Assembly: GCA_019113165.1 (NCBI GenBank)
Contig: DXHV01000086.1
Coordinates: forward strand, 1 to 52,594
Direction of reading: 5' to 3'
Origin: Candidatus Desulfovibrio intestinipullorum
GTDB lineage: Bacteria > Desulfobacterota > Desulfovibrionia > Desulfovibrionales > Desulfovibrionaceae
Length of the DNA stretch: 52,594 bases
Numbering within the stretch: position 1 is the stretch's first letter; the number at the start of each line of letters is the position of its first letter. This document shows positions 34,047 to 42,413 of this stretch, one piece after another. The position numbers were made by a program, and so were the translations under genes. The notes under the pieces were generated by a model that saw only the letters and a program-made list of their open reading frames with translations, did no database searches and was not told where the DNA came from.

Positions 34047-35468
34047 ATGGGAGATTTTCTTGTTGGAATTCTGACCCCAATCAACAACTTCGTCTGGGGT
34101 CCGGTCATGCTGGTCATGCTGGTGGGCACGGGCCTCTACCTGAACATAGGTCTCAAATTCTATCCCTTCCGCAACTGGAAGAATGCCTACAAATGCCTGT
34201 GGCAGGGCCGCCGCAATCAATCGGAACACGGGGAAATCTCTCCCTGGAACGCCCTCATGACAGCCATTGCCGCCGACATCGGCACAGGCAATATCGTCGG
34301 TGTGGCCACGGCCATAGCCATTGGCGGTCCGGGCGCCCTGTTCTGGATGTGGATGACCGCCCTGGTGGGCATGATGACCAAATTCTGCGAAGTCATGCTC
34401 TCCGTGAAGTACCGCGAACAAACCCCTGCCGGAAACTGGGTGGGCGGCGCCATGTACTTCATCAAGAACGGCCTTGGTCCTCGCTGGGCCTGGCTTGGCA
34501 CGGCCTTCGCCCTCTTCGGCGCCTGCGCCTGCATCGGCACCGGTGCCCTGGTGCAGTCCAATGCCATTTCCGGCAACCTGAACGCCTCCTTCGGCATTCC
34601 CACCTGGGGCGTGGCCCTGGCCCTGCTCATTCTGGCAGGCCTTGTGCTCATTGGCGGTGTCAAACGCATCGCGGCCCTCTCGGGCAAGCTTGTGCCCTTC
34701 ATGGCCATTTTCTACATCGTCCTGTGCCTCATCATTATTGTGATGCACATTGACCTTGTGCCGTCCGTCTTCGTCTGGGTCGTGACCGACGCCTTCACTC
34801 CCACGGCAGCCACCGGCGGCTTTGTGGGATCCTCCGTCATGCTGGCCATCCGCATGGGCGTTGCCCGCGGCGTCTTCTCCAACGAGGCCGGCCTTGGCAC
34901 CGCTCCCATTGCCCACGCGGCCTCCACGGCCGAAAGCCCCCTGGTGCAGGCTTCCATCGGCATGCTGGACGTGTTCATCGATACCCTCATTGTCTGCTCT
35001 ATGACAGGTTTCGTGATTCTTGTCGCCGTAGTCACCCCGGACATGATCAGCAATGGCATCGTGACCTGCAAGGGCGTGGAAGCAGGTTCCCCCCTGTGGT
35101 GCAGCGGCCTGAACGGCGGCACCCTGAGTGCCATCGCCTTCTCCTCCACCCTGGGATCCGTTGGTGAAGTCGGCGTCAGCATAGCCCTGGTGCTCTTTGC
35201 CTTCACAACGGCCCTTGGCTGGTGCGTGTACGGCGAACGCTGCATCATCTACCTCCTTGGCGACAGGGCACAGAAGCCCTTCCGCATCTTCTACTGCCTG
35301 TGCATGGGCATTGGGGCCGTGGTGGCCCTGGATCTCGTGTGGCTCATTGCCGATACCTGCAATGCCCTCATGGCCCTGCCCAACCTCACCGGCATCCTGC
35401 TCCTGAGCCCCGTGCTCTTCAAGTATGTCCGCGAGGAGTCTGCCAGGGACGGCCGCTTCGTCTGCTAG
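34047..35468 (+). CDS. Sodium:alanine (AGCS) symporter
   Basis: A 473-residue inner-membrane sodium-coupled amino-acid transporter. It has about eleven hydrophobic segments. The AGCS landmarks are NALMTAIAADIGTGNIVGVATAI, the loop WVGGAMYFIKNGLG, and GVARGVFSNEAGLGTAPIAHA. The substrate is probably alanine or glycine, by family. The ATG follows GGAGGG. Transcription must cross or start within the long upstream spacer that carries two CRP-type dyads. The stop codon lies inside the first bases of a 99-bp inverted-repeat element, suggesting the element inserted at the end of the gene. Confidence 0.95.
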   Translation: MGDFLVGILTPINNFVWGPVMLVMLVGTGLYLNIGLKFYPFRNWKNAYKCLWQGRRNQSEHGEISPWNALMTAIAADIGTGNIVGVATAIAIGGPGALFWMWMTALVGMMTKFCEVMLSVKYREQTPAGNWVGGAMYFIKNGLGPRWAWLGTAFALFGACACIGTGALVQSNAISGNLNASFGIPTWGVALALLILAGLVLIGGVKRIAALSGKLVPFMAIFYIVLCLIIIVMHIDLVPSVFVWVVTDAFTPTAATGGFVGSSVMLAIRMGVARGVFSNEAGLGTAPIAHAASTAESPLVQASIGMLDVFIDTLIVCSMTGFVILVAVVTPDMISNGIVTCKGVEAGSPLWCSGLNGGTLSAIAFSSTLGSVGEVGVSIALVLFAFTTALGWCVYGERCIIYLLGDRAQKPFRIFYCLCMGIGAVVALDLVWLIADTCNALMALPNLTGILLLSPVLFKYVREESARDGRFVC

Positions 35469-35563
35469 TGTTTAATTTTATTAGTCCACATACTGCTATC
35501 GATTGAAAATCACTGTATTTTCAGACGCATGTAGCATGATGGATTTTTGTAATTAGACACTAG
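35465..35563. mobile_element. 99-bp MITE-like element with CTAG ends
   Basis: The ends CTAGTGTTTAATT and AATTAGACACTAG are 13-bp inverted repeats with one mismatch. Nested inside are TGCTA/TAGCA and TGAAAAT-CACTGT-ATTTTCA, so the whole element can fold as a single long hairpin or cruciform. It is AT-rich against GC-rich neighbours. CTAG fits the YTAR target type of IS5-group elements, so it may be a non-autonomous derivative; its ends do not match those of the IS at 52171. Confidence 0.65.
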
Positions 35564-35591
35564 GAAGGCAACCTGTTTTCAGCAACAGCAG

Positions 35592-35647
35592 AAGGGACAG
35601 AAGGACACCCGCAGCCTGAAACGGCGGGGGCTTTCTGTCCCTTTTCG
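35592..35647 (+). terminator. Terminator of the symporter gene
   Basis: AAGGGACAGAA pairs with TTCTGTCCCTT (11 bp) across a long loop and is followed by TTCG. Confidence 0.75.
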
Positions 35648-35654
35648 TCTGCAC

Positions 35655-35704
35655 AAAAAAAGGGGATCCGGAACACTGCCATACCTGTGCAGGTCCGGAT
35701 CCCC
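35655..35704 (-). terminator. Terminator of the leftmost hsp20 gene
   Basis: On the (-) strand GGGGATCCGGA pairs with TCCGGATCCCC and is followed by seven T. Confidence 0.88.
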
Positions 35705-35768
35705 TGTTTGTGTCTTGTGTCAGAAGAGAAGGCTTGTTGTCTGTGACCGGATCACCAGGTGCCGGGCA

Positions 35769-36242
35769 TCAGCCCTTCTGCACCTCAATGCTCCTGGGCT
35801 TGTCGGCCTCGGCCACCTTGCGGGCGATTTCCAGGGTGAGCACGCCGTTTCTGGCCACGGCCCTGATGCTGTCAGCATCGGCATCCTCGGGCAGGGTCAT
35901 GCTGCGCGAGAAGGAACCGTAGCGGCGTTCCTTTACGTGGGTTTTGGCCTCATTCATGACATCTTCCTTCTTTTCGCCGGAAATGGTCAGCTCGCGGCCG
36001 GTGACTTCGATTTTCACCTCTTCGGGGGCCACGCCGGGCAGCTCCACGGACAGGATGTACTGCTTGTCATCGCTCTTCAGGTCGACCTGAGGCAAAAGCC
36101 CCTTGTCCTCCCTGGCAAAGGAGGGCCAGAAGTCCCTGTCCAGGAAGCCGCCAAAGAGGCGGTCTATATCGTCATGCAGCTGGGAAACGCCACGCAGGCG
36201 TGCAGGAGTGGGGAAATTTGTCTTTTCAAAGAATGTACTCAT
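35769..36242 (-). CDS. Small heat-shock protein (Hsp20), copy 1
   Basis: A 157-residue alpha-crystallin-type chaperone that holds unfolding proteins in the cytoplasm. The N-terminal arm (LHDDIDRLFGGF) precedes the crystallin domain with VELPGVAPEEVKIEV, LTISGEKKE, ERRYGSFSRSMTLPEDAD and NGVLTLEIARK. The C-terminal RSIEVQKG carries the I-x-V anchor for oligomer assembly. The last 100 residues are almost identical to copies 2 and 3. The ATG at 36242 follows GGAGGAG. Its leader holds a conserved promoter and an anti-Shine-Dalgarno helix (36251-36375). Confidence 0.95.
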   Translation of the reverse strand: MSTFFEKTNFPTPARLRGVSQLHDDIDRLFGGFLDRDFWPSFAREDKGLLPQVDLKSDDKQYILSVELPGVAPEEVKIEVTGRELTISGEKKEDVMNEAKTHVKERRYGSFSRSMTLPEDADADSIRAVARNGVLTLEIARKVAEADKPRSIEVQKG

Positions 36243-36250
36243 GATTGTCT

Positions 36251-36326
36251 CCTCCAAAAGAATCTGTTCTGTAAACAGAGCAATCTTGAAGGTCATCATC
36301 TGGGGGAGAAGATATCCTTCTCCAGA
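36251..36326 (-). promoter_or_regulatory. hsp20 copy 1 leader: candidate RNA thermometer
   Basis: Read on the (-) strand, CCTTCAAGA (36284-36292) can pair over nine positions, including two G-U, with TTTTGGAGG (36251-36259), which contains the Shine-Dalgarno site. The enclosed loop forms CTGTT/AACAG (36264-36278). An upstream hairpin TCTGG...CCAGA spans 36299-36326. Melting of the weak, A/U-rich helix on heating would expose the ribosome site. The same design recurs at 37667. Confidence 0.55.
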
Positions 36327-36347
36327 TATTCCTTCTTTTCACAAAGA

Positions 36348-36375
36348 AAGATAAGCTGTTTTGTCTTTATGTAAA
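36348..36375 (-). promoter_or_regulatory. Promoter of hsp20 copy 1
   Basis: TTTACA, 16 bases, TATCTT on the (-) strand; the identical boxes and spacing occur before hsp20 copy 3. This predicts a leader of about 98 nt. It resembles a sigma-70 promoter rather than a sigma-32 one. Confidence 0.6.
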
Positions 36376-36412
36376 GACTTTTTGCAGAGAATTTTCTTTT
36401 TTTTACAAGTCA

Positions 36413-36447
36413 GAAAAAAAGGGGACCTGCCCAATGGACAGATCCCC
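36413..36447 (-). terminator. Terminator of hsp20 copy 2
   Basis: GGGGA...TCCCC stem with inner pairs CTG/CAG, followed on the (-) strand by seven T. Confidence 0.7.
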
Positions 36448-36516
36448 TGGTGGTTTTCACCGGAAGGCTCCTCGCAGACCTTCCGGCAAACAACCTTTCT
36501 CGGCAAGGCCCGGGCA

Positions 36517-36990
36517 CTAGCCTTTCTGCACCTCGATGCTTCTGGGCTTGTTGGCCTCGGCCACCTTGCGGGCGATTTCCAGGGTGAGCACACCATTTTT
36601 GGCCACGGCCCTGATGGTGTCCGCATCGGCATCCTCGGGCAGGGTCATGGTGCGCGAGAAGGAGCCGTAGCGGCGTTCCTGCACGTGGGTTTTGGCCTTG
36701 TCCATGACCTCTTCCTTCTTTTCGCCGGAAATGGTCAGCTCGCGGCCGGTGACTTCGATTTTCACCTCTTCGGGGGCAACACCGGGCAGTTCCACGGTCA
36801 TGGTGTACTGCTTGTCATCGCTCTTGAAGTCGACCTGGGGCATAAGGCCCTTGCCCTCTCTTTCCAGAGTGGGCCAGAACGTCCTGCCGAACAGACCGCC
36901 GAAGAGATTGTCGATGTCGTCATGCAGCTGGGAAACACCACGCAGACTGGCCATGGTGGGAAGATTTGTATCTCTGAAATATGTAGGCAT
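36517..36990 (-). CDS. Small heat-shock protein (Hsp20), copy 2
   Basis: A 157-residue Hsp20 with the same layout as copy 1: LHDDIDNLFGGLFGR arm, VELPGVAPEEVKIEV and GVLTLEIARK in the crystallin domain, and the C-terminal RSIEVQKG. It begins MPTYFRDTNLPTMASLRG at the ATG at 36990 with AGAGGA upstream. Its leader differs from those of copies 1 and 3, with a GC-rich CCGGC/GCCGG hairpin in place of the anti-Shine-Dalgarno helix, so it is probably regulated differently despite the near-identical protein. Confidence 0.95.
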   Translation of the reverse strand: MPTYFRDTNLPTMASLRGVSQLHDDIDNLFGGLFGRTFWPTLEREGKGLMPQVDFKSDDKQYTMTVELPGVAPEEVKIEVTGRELTISGEKKEEVMDKAKTHVQERRYGSFSRTMTLPEDADADTIRAVAKNGVLTLEIARKVAEANKPRSIEVQKG

Positions 36991-37184
36991 AATTGATGTC
37001 CTCTTTGATTGCCTGCCGGCCCTTGAGGCCGGTCGGGCGTCTGCTTCGCAAGGGGGCCAGAGACCTGGTCCCCCTGCGGGCAGCGCAGAATATAAGTGCG
37101 ACATAAGAGCTGTAAAGCCCCATTGTGCAGCTTTTGCTTTTTTTTGTGACCCGGCTCGTGCAAGCCCTTGTCAGGTCCTCAGAA

Positions 37185-37658
37185 CTAGGCCTTCTGAACT
37201 TCTATGCTTCTGGCCTTGTCAGCTCCGGTCGCCTTGCGAGCGATTTCCAGGGTGAGCACGCCGTTTCTGGCCACGGCCCTGATGCTGTCCGCATCGGCAT
37301 CCTCGGGCAGGGTCATGCTGCGCGCGAAGGAGCCGTAGCGGCGTTCCTGCACGTGGGTTTTGGCCTCGTCCATGACCTCTTCCTTCTTTTCGCCGGAAAT
37401 GGTCAGCTCGCGGCCGGTGACTTCGATTTTCACCTCTTCGGGCGCCACACCGGGCAGTTCCACGGACAGGGTGTACTGCTTGTCATCGCTCTTCAGGTCG
37501 ACCTGGGGCAGCAGGGCCTTTTCCTCTTTCTCGAAGGCGGGCCAGAAGGTCCGGCCCGGGAAGCCGCCAAAGAGGCGGTCTATTTCGTCATGCAGGCGGG
37601 AGATGCCGCGCATGTCGGCAACTGTGGGAAGATTTGTTCTGTCAAAAAACATACTCAT
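37185..37658 (-). CDS. Small heat-shock protein (Hsp20), copy 3
   Basis: A 157-residue Hsp20 beginning MSMFFDRTNLPTVADMRG at the ATG at 37658. The crystallin domain is nearly the same as in copies 1 and 2, with ARKATGADKARSIEVQKA at the C-terminus as its main difference. Its promoter and leader closely match those of copy 1 rather than its direct neighbour copy 2, so the copy 1 and copy 3 units were probably duplicated together with their control region. No clear terminator follows before copy 2. Confidence 0.95.
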   Translation of the reverse strand: MSMFFDRTNLPTVADMRGISRLHDEIDRLFGGFPGRTFWPAFEKEEKALLPQVDLKSDDKQYTLSVELPGVAPEEVKIEVTGRELTISGEKKEEVMDEAKTHVQERRYGSFARSMTLPEDADADSIRAVARNGVLTLEIARKATGADKARSIEVQKA

Positions 37659-37666
37659 AATTCTGT

Positions 37667-37743
37667 CCTCCAAAAGAAATCTGTCTTGCAAACAGGCAAT
37701 CTTGAAGGCTTTCATCTGGGGGGAGAAGTGGTTCTTCTCCAGA
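37667..37743 (-). promoter_or_regulatory. hsp20 copy 3 leader: candidate RNA thermometer
   Basis: On the (-) strand CCTTCAAGA (37700-37708) pairs with TTTTGGAGG (37667-37675) as in copy 1. The loop hairpin is CTGTT/GACAG (37681-37695), a U-G in place of a U-A in copy 1, so the pairing is kept while sequence changes. The upstream TCTGG...CCAGA hairpin (37715-37743) is also kept. The Shine-Dalgarno site is 8 bases from the ATG. Confidence 0.55.
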
Positions 37744-37764
37744 CATTCCTTCTTTTCACAAGGA

Positions 37765-37792
37765 AAGATAAGCACATTCTGCATCCTGTAAA
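37765..37792 (-). promoter_or_regulatory. Promoter of hsp20 copy 3
   Basis: TTTACA-N16-TATCTT on the (-) strand, the same boxes and spacing as before copy 1 even though the spacer bases differ. Confidence 0.6.
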
Positions 37793-37837
37793 GATGCTTT
37801 TTCTTCTTTTTTTTACGTGTTCTTTTTTTGCCGGAAA

Positions 37838-37881
37838 GAAAAAAAAACAAAGAGGCAGGCCCTGTAGAACACAAGCCTGCC
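37838..37881 (-). terminator. Terminator of hsp20 copy 4
   Basis: On the (-) strand GGCAGGC pairs with GCCTGCC and is followed by TCTTTG and then a run of T. Confidence 0.8.
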
Positions 37882-37931
37882 CCTGTCTGCAAAATGTCTG
37901 CACTGTCCGGCCCGGCCGGACCATGCCGTCC

Positions 37932-38414
37932 TTATCCGCGCTGTACCTCGATGGTGCGCGTTCTGGCGGCCTCGGGCTTCCTGCGGGGGATTTCCACCAT
38001 GAGCACGCCGTCCTTGGCAAAGGCACGGATGCTTTCGGGATCGGCGTCCTCGGGCAGGTTCATGGAGCGGGCAAAGGAGCCGTAGGTGCGTTCCTGCACG
38101 TGCAGCTTGCCTGTTTCCTCATACTGGGCCTTCTTTTCGCCGGAAACGGTGAGCACGTTCTCGGCAACCCGGATGTTCACATCCTCGGGGGCCACGCCGG
38201 GCAGTTCAATGTGCATGGTATAGGCCGTTTCATTGCTCGTCACATCCACGGGCGGCATGAAGTCGGCTTCGGGTGTCACTCTTTCGGGCCAGGCAGCACG
38301 ATAGGATCCAGGGAACATTGTTCCGCCAAACAGGCGGTCAATGTCATCATGCAAACGGGAAACTCCATGATAATTGTCGCGCATGTTCTTTCTGACTGGA
38401 ATGAAATAGGCCAT
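37932..38414 (-). CDS. Small heat-shock protein (Hsp20), divergent copy 4
   Basis: A 160-residue Hsp20 clearly separate from the other three. It has VSRLHDDIDRLFGGTMF, IELPGVAPEDVNIRV, LTVSGEKKAQYEETGKL, ERTYGSFARSMNLPEDAD and GVLMVEIPRRKPE, ending RTIEVQRG with the I-x-V anchor. It probably forms its own or mixed oligomers with the others. The ATG at 38414 follows TTGGAGA. Its 5' leader is short (about 30 nt) with no anti-Shine-Dalgarno helix, and a dyad sits just above its promoter. Confidence 0.95.
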   Translation of the reverse strand: MAYFIPVRKNMRDNYHGVSRLHDDIDRLFGGTMFPGSYRAAWPERVTPEADFMPPVDVTSNETAYTMHIELPGVAPEDVNIRVAENVLTVSGEKKAQYEETGKLHVQERTYGSFARSMNLPEDADPESIRAFAKDGVLMVEIPRRKPEAARTRTIEVQRG

Positions 38415-38450
38415 GACTGTTCTCCAATATAGGTAAAAATAAAGTTATTT

Positions 38451-38478
38451 GATATATTGTAAATGAAAAAATGTTCAA
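38451..38478 (-). promoter_or_regulatory. Promoter of hsp20 copy 4
   Basis: TTGAAC-N16-TATATC on the (-) strand, 37 bp before the start codon. Confidence 0.5.
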
Positions 38479-38480
38479 GG

Positions 38481-38509
38481 CATGCAATCTTTATGTGGAT
38501 GATTGCATG
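38481..38509. promoter_or_regulatory. CATGCAATC/GATTGCATG dyad upstream of hsp20 copy 4
   Basis: A 9-bp perfect inverted repeat with an 11-nt centre, directly above the -35 box, where an activator would bind. TTTTTG follows on the + strand, so a terminator role for rightward transcription is also possible. The remaining spacer to dnaE (38510-38906) shows no other clear element. Confidence 0.5.
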
Positions 38510-38906
38510 TTTTTGTTCCTTTTCGCTTGCAAGAAAAATAGTTCTTCTTTTGAAGCTGTAAAGAGGCCAGGAAGCACTTTTTGTGCTCATTGCAAATTTT
38601 TCCAAATATCCTGACAGCTTGCCATTTTTCTTCCCCTGACCTCTTCCTCCTGCAGGGGACTCCATCCGCCCCCGGACCTGCCCCGGGCTGACGGGGGCAA
38701 GGACCCTGCAGGCTTGAGAGAACAGGCCTGTCCGTCTGCGGCAAGCATAAAAAGAATCTGAAATATCGGCAACTTGTCAGAGTAAAGCTTTCCCTTGCCA
38801 AGCCCCTTTTCTTGGGCAATGATAGGGTCCGAACACCTTTTTTCTTCACGCACGGGACGGCCTTTGGGGCTGTCCCCTTTCCAAGGAAGCACACGGGAAC
38901 CACGCC

Positions 38907-41900
38907 ATGTCCGACTTTGTCCATCTTCACTGCCACACCGAATACAGCATGCTTGACGGCGCCATCCGTCTCAAGGACCTCTGTGCCAGGGCCAAGGATT
39001 TTGGCATGTCCGCCTGTGCCATCACCGACCATGGCAACATGTTCGGCGCAGCCCAGTTCCAGCTGACCTGCAAGGAATTCGGCCTCAAGCCCATCTTCGG
39101 CTGCGAGGTCTACGTCTGCGGCAACCGCTTCGACACGACCAGCGAAGGAGCCAGACGCCGCAACCATCTCATCCTGCTCGCCCGCAACAGCGAGGGCTAC
39201 CACAACCTGGTCAAGATAGTCTCCGCCGGCTGGCAGGAAGGCTTCTTCTACAAGCCCAGGGTGGACTGGGAGGTGCTCTCCTCCCATGCCCGTGGCCTTG
39301 TCTGCCTGTCCGCCTGCCTGCAGGGCGAGATCCCTCAGGCCATCCTCTCCAGGCGCTGGGACGCGGCCCGCGAGCTTGTCCAGAACTACAGCAAGCTCTT
39401 TGCCGGCCACTTCTACCTGGAACTGCAGCACAACGGCATTGAAGAGCAGCGCATTGTCAACGATGGCCTGCTGGAACTCGGCGAAAGCGAGGGCATCCCC
39501 GTGGTGGCCACCAATGACTGCCACTACCTCAACCCGGACGACGTGGAAGCCCACGACATTCTGCTCTGCATTGGCACGGGCAGCACCATTGCCGATGCCA
39601 GGCGCTTCAAGTTCCGCACAACGGAGCTCTATTACAAGTCGCCCGAGCAGATGGAAAAGGAGTTTGCCTTTGCGCCCGAAGCACTGGAGAACGCAGCCCG
39701 CATAGCCGAGGACTGCAACCACACCATTCCCTTTGGCAAGCACTTTTTCCCGCAGTACACCCTGCCTGTCGGCGCCAGTATCGAGTCCGAGTTCTGCCGG
39801 CTGGCCGAGGAAGGCCTGGAGCGGCGCTTTCGCGAGCACCCGGACGGCGCAAGCCTGGACAAGGAGAAGTACCGCAAGCGTCTCAAGTACGAAATGGACG
39901 TCATCCTGCAGATGGGCTTTCCGGACTACTTCCTCATCGTGCAGGAGTTCATCAACTGGGCCAAGAACAACGGGGTGCCCACGGGCCCTGGCCGAGGCTC
40001 GGCCGCAGGATCGCTGGTTGCCTGGTCCATGCGCATCACCAACCTGGATCCCTTGCCCTACAATCTGCTCTTTGAACGCTTCCTCAACATAGAGCGCGTC
40101 TCCCTCCCCGATATTGACGTGGACTTCTGCGAACGCAGACGCTCACGGGTCATCCGCCACATGACCGACATCTACGGCGAGGAATCCGTCTCCCAGATTG
40201 CCGCCTTCAGCAAGCTCAAGGCCCGTGCTGTCATTCATGACGTGGGCCGGGTGCTTGGCATGCCCTTCCAGGAACGCTCGGCCATCGTCAAGTTCATTCC
40301 GGCCAACGATCCCAAGGTCCACATCCAGGACGTGCTCAAGAACGACGAGGAGCTGAAGAAGCGCTACCAGAGCGACGAGCGCATCCGCAAGGTGCTGGAC
40401 ATTTCCATGCGCCTGGAAGGCCTGTCCCGTCAGGTGAGCATGCATGCCGCAGGCCTTGTGGTCTCGGAACTGCCCATGACCGAATACGTGCCCCTGTTCA
40501 GGGGCAAGCACGGCGAGCAGGTCACGCAGTTCGACGGCCCCATGGTGGAAAAGGCCGGCCTTGTGAAGTTCGACTTCCTGGGCCTCAGGACCATGACCAT
40601 CATCCAGGACGCCCTGGACAACATTGCCCATACCAGGGGCAAAAATCACGTGCCCAACCTGGACACCCTGCCCTTCACGGATCCGGACACCTACGATCTC
40701 TATTCCCGGGGCGACACAGACGGCATCTTCCAGGTGGAAAGCTCGGGCATGCGCCAGTACCTGCGCATGCTCAAGCCCTCCTGCTTCGAAGATCTCATCG
40801 CCATGCTGGCCCTCTACCGCCCGGGCCCCTTGGGATCGGGCATGGTGGACGAATTCATCAAGAGAAAGCACGGCGAACTCAAGGTCACCTATCCGCATCC
40901 CTCCCTGGAAACCTGCCTGAAGGACACCTACGGGGTCATTGTCTATCAGGAACAGGTCATGCAGATTGCCCAGATCATTGCCTCGTACACCCTGGGAGGT
41001 GCAGACCTTCTGCGCCGCGCCATGGGCAAGAAGAAGATCGAGGAAATGGCCAAGCAGCGTGCCACCTTTGTGGACGGAGCCGAAAAGAACAATATCCCTG
41101 CCGAAAAGGCCAACGAGATCTTCGACCTCATGGAGAAGTTCGCGGCCTACGGCTTCAACAAGTCCCACTCGGCCGCCTACGCCCAGATCTCCTACTATAC
41201 GGCCTACCTCAAGGTGCACTATCCCTGCGAGTTCATGGCCGCCCTGCTCTCCAGCGAAGTGGGCAACCAGGACAAGCTCCTCAAGTACATCTCCTGCTGC
41301 CTGGACCAGGGCCTGGCCGTGCAGCCGCCCTCGGTCAACTACTCCACCATGTCCTTCTCCGTCCATGACGACAAGATCATCTTTGGTCTGGGCGGCATCA
41401 AGGGCGTGGGCGACGAGGCGGCCCGGGAAATCATCCGCGGCCGGGCCGGCGGGCTCTATGTCTCCATGCTGGACATGTGCGAGCGCGTGAACCTGCGCAA
41501 GGTGTCCAAGAGGGTGCTCGAAGCCCTGGTGAAGAGCGGTGCCTGCGACGATCTCGGCGCCACCAGGCAGGCCCTCATGGCAAGCCTCGATGCCGTCCTG
41601 GCCAGGGCACAGCGCAAGCAGAAGAGCGCCACCATGGGCATGCCCTCCCTCTTCGACTTCATGCCCAGGAGCCAGAAGATCGAAAAGCTGCCCGGCGTGG
41701 GCATAGACTGCGAGGACGCGAGCCTGCCGGAATTCGGGGAGGAGGAAATCCTGCGCTACGAGAAGGAAACCCTGGGCTTCTACCTCACCTCCCATCCCCT
41801 GCAGAACTACATGCGCGAAATCCGCCGCATTGGCTGCACGAGCCTGGAAAGTGCCCTGGATCTGCCTCCGGGCATGGAGCTCTCCCTGGCCGTCCTGGTC

Positions 41901-42413
41901 ACCAATGTGCGCGAGGTGGTCACCAAGGCCAAGGGCCAGCGCATGGCCTTCGTGACCGTGGAAGACCTGACAGGCCACGCCGAGGTCACCTTCTTCCCCA
42001 AGTCCTATACCCCGGAGCTGCAGGAACTGCTGCAGACGGACGCGCCCCTCTACCTCACCGCCCGCATCGACAGGGCGCAGGACGATGCGGACAACGACGA
42101 GGACGAGGACGGCCAGAAGAGCCGCGAGCTCAAGCTCATCGGCTCGGAAGCGAGCCTGCTCACCGATGCCTGCCAGGCGGACCTGCACCCCCTGCACTTC
42201 CAGCTGCCCGCAAGCCGCCTGGGCCGGGACGACATCCTCTCCCTGCGCCAGCTGCTCGAACAGCATCCCGGACCAGTGCCGGTGGTGGCCGAGGTGGAGC
42301 TCGATCCGGGCACGGTCTACTATCTTGCCCTGGGCCAGGACTTCTGCGTGCGACCCACGCCGGATCTGCACGCCTCCCTGGCCGCCTGGGGCCAGGCCGG
42401 CCCCTCGTCCTGA
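38907..42413 (+). CDS. dnaE: DNA polymerase III alpha subunit
   Basis: A 1168-residue DnaE, the replicative polymerase. The PHP domain opens with FVHLHCHTEYSMLDGAIR and contains CAITDHGNMFGA. The palm domain has GPGRGSAAGSLVAW and the catalytic aspartates in LPDIDVDF near residue 402. SRQVSMHAAGLVV and GIFQVESSGMRQYL follow. The fingers have LYRPGPLGSGMVDEFI and YQEQVMQIAQ, and YGFNKSHSAAYA is the beta-clamp-side region. GLGGIKGVGDEAAREI marks the HhH region, and an OB fold starts near residue 995 (FVTVEDLTGHAEVTFF). Length is standard for the type. It stands alone after a 492-bp spacer. Confidence 0.98.
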   Translation: MSDFVHLHCHTEYSMLDGAIRLKDLCARAKDFGMSACAITDHGNMFGAAQFQLTCKEFGLKPIFGCEVYVCGNRFDTTSEGARRRNHLILLARNSEGYHNLVKIVSAGWQEGFFYKPRVDWEVLSSHARGLVCLSACLQGEIPQAILSRRWDAARELVQNYSKLFAGHFYLELQHNGIEEQRIVNDGLLELGESEGIPVVATNDCHYLNPDDVEAHDILLCIGTGSTIADARRFKFRTTELYYKSPEQMEKEFAFAPEALENAARIAEDCNHTIPFGKHFFPQYTLPVGASIESEFCRLAEEGLERRFREHPDGASLDKEKYRKRLKYEMDVILQMGFPDYFLIVQEFINWAKNNGVPTGPGRGSAAGSLVAWSMRITNLDPLPYNLLFERFLNIERVSLPDIDVDFCERRRSRVIRHMTDIYGEESVSQIAAFSKLKARAVIHDVGRVLGMPFQERSAIVKFIPANDPKVHIQDVLKNDEELKKRYQSDERIRKVLDISMRLEGLSRQVSMHAAGLVVSELPMTEYVPLFRGKHGEQVTQFDGPMVEKAGLVKFDFLGLRTMTIIQDALDNIAHTRGKNHVPNLDTLPFTDPDTYDLYSRGDTDGIFQVESSGMRQYLRMLKPSCFEDLIAMLALYRPGPLGSGMVDEFIKRKHGELKVTYPHPSLETCLKDTYGVIVYQEQVMQIAQIIASYTLGGADLLRRAMGKKKIEEMAKQRATFVDGAEKNNIPAEKANEIFDLMEKFAAYGFNKSHSAAYAQISYYTAYLKVHYPCEFMAALLSSEVGNQDKLLKYISCCLDQGLAVQPPSVNYSTMSFSVHDDKIIFGLGGIKGVGDEAAREIIRGRAGGLYVSMLDMCERVNLRKVSKRVLEALVKSGACDDLGATRQALMASLDAVLARAQRKQKSATMGMPSLFDFMPRSQKIEKLPGVGIDCEDASLPEFGEEEILRYEKETLGFYLTSHPLQNYMREIRRIGCTSLESALDLPPGMELSLAVLVTNVREVVTKAKGQRMAFVTVEDLTGHAEVTFFPKSYTPELQELLQTDAPLYLTARIDRAQDDADNDEDEDGQKSRELKLIGSEASLLTDACQADLHPLHFQLPASRLGRDDILSLRQLLEQHPGPVPVVAEVELDPGTVYYLALGQDFCVRPTPDLHASLAAWGQAGPSS

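Noticed and set aside
38415..38906. A CIRCE element or sigma-32 promoter for the hsp20 genes
   Set aside because: No TTAGCACTC/GAGTGCTAA pair and no CCCCAT -10 box were found; the visible promoters are sigma-70-like.
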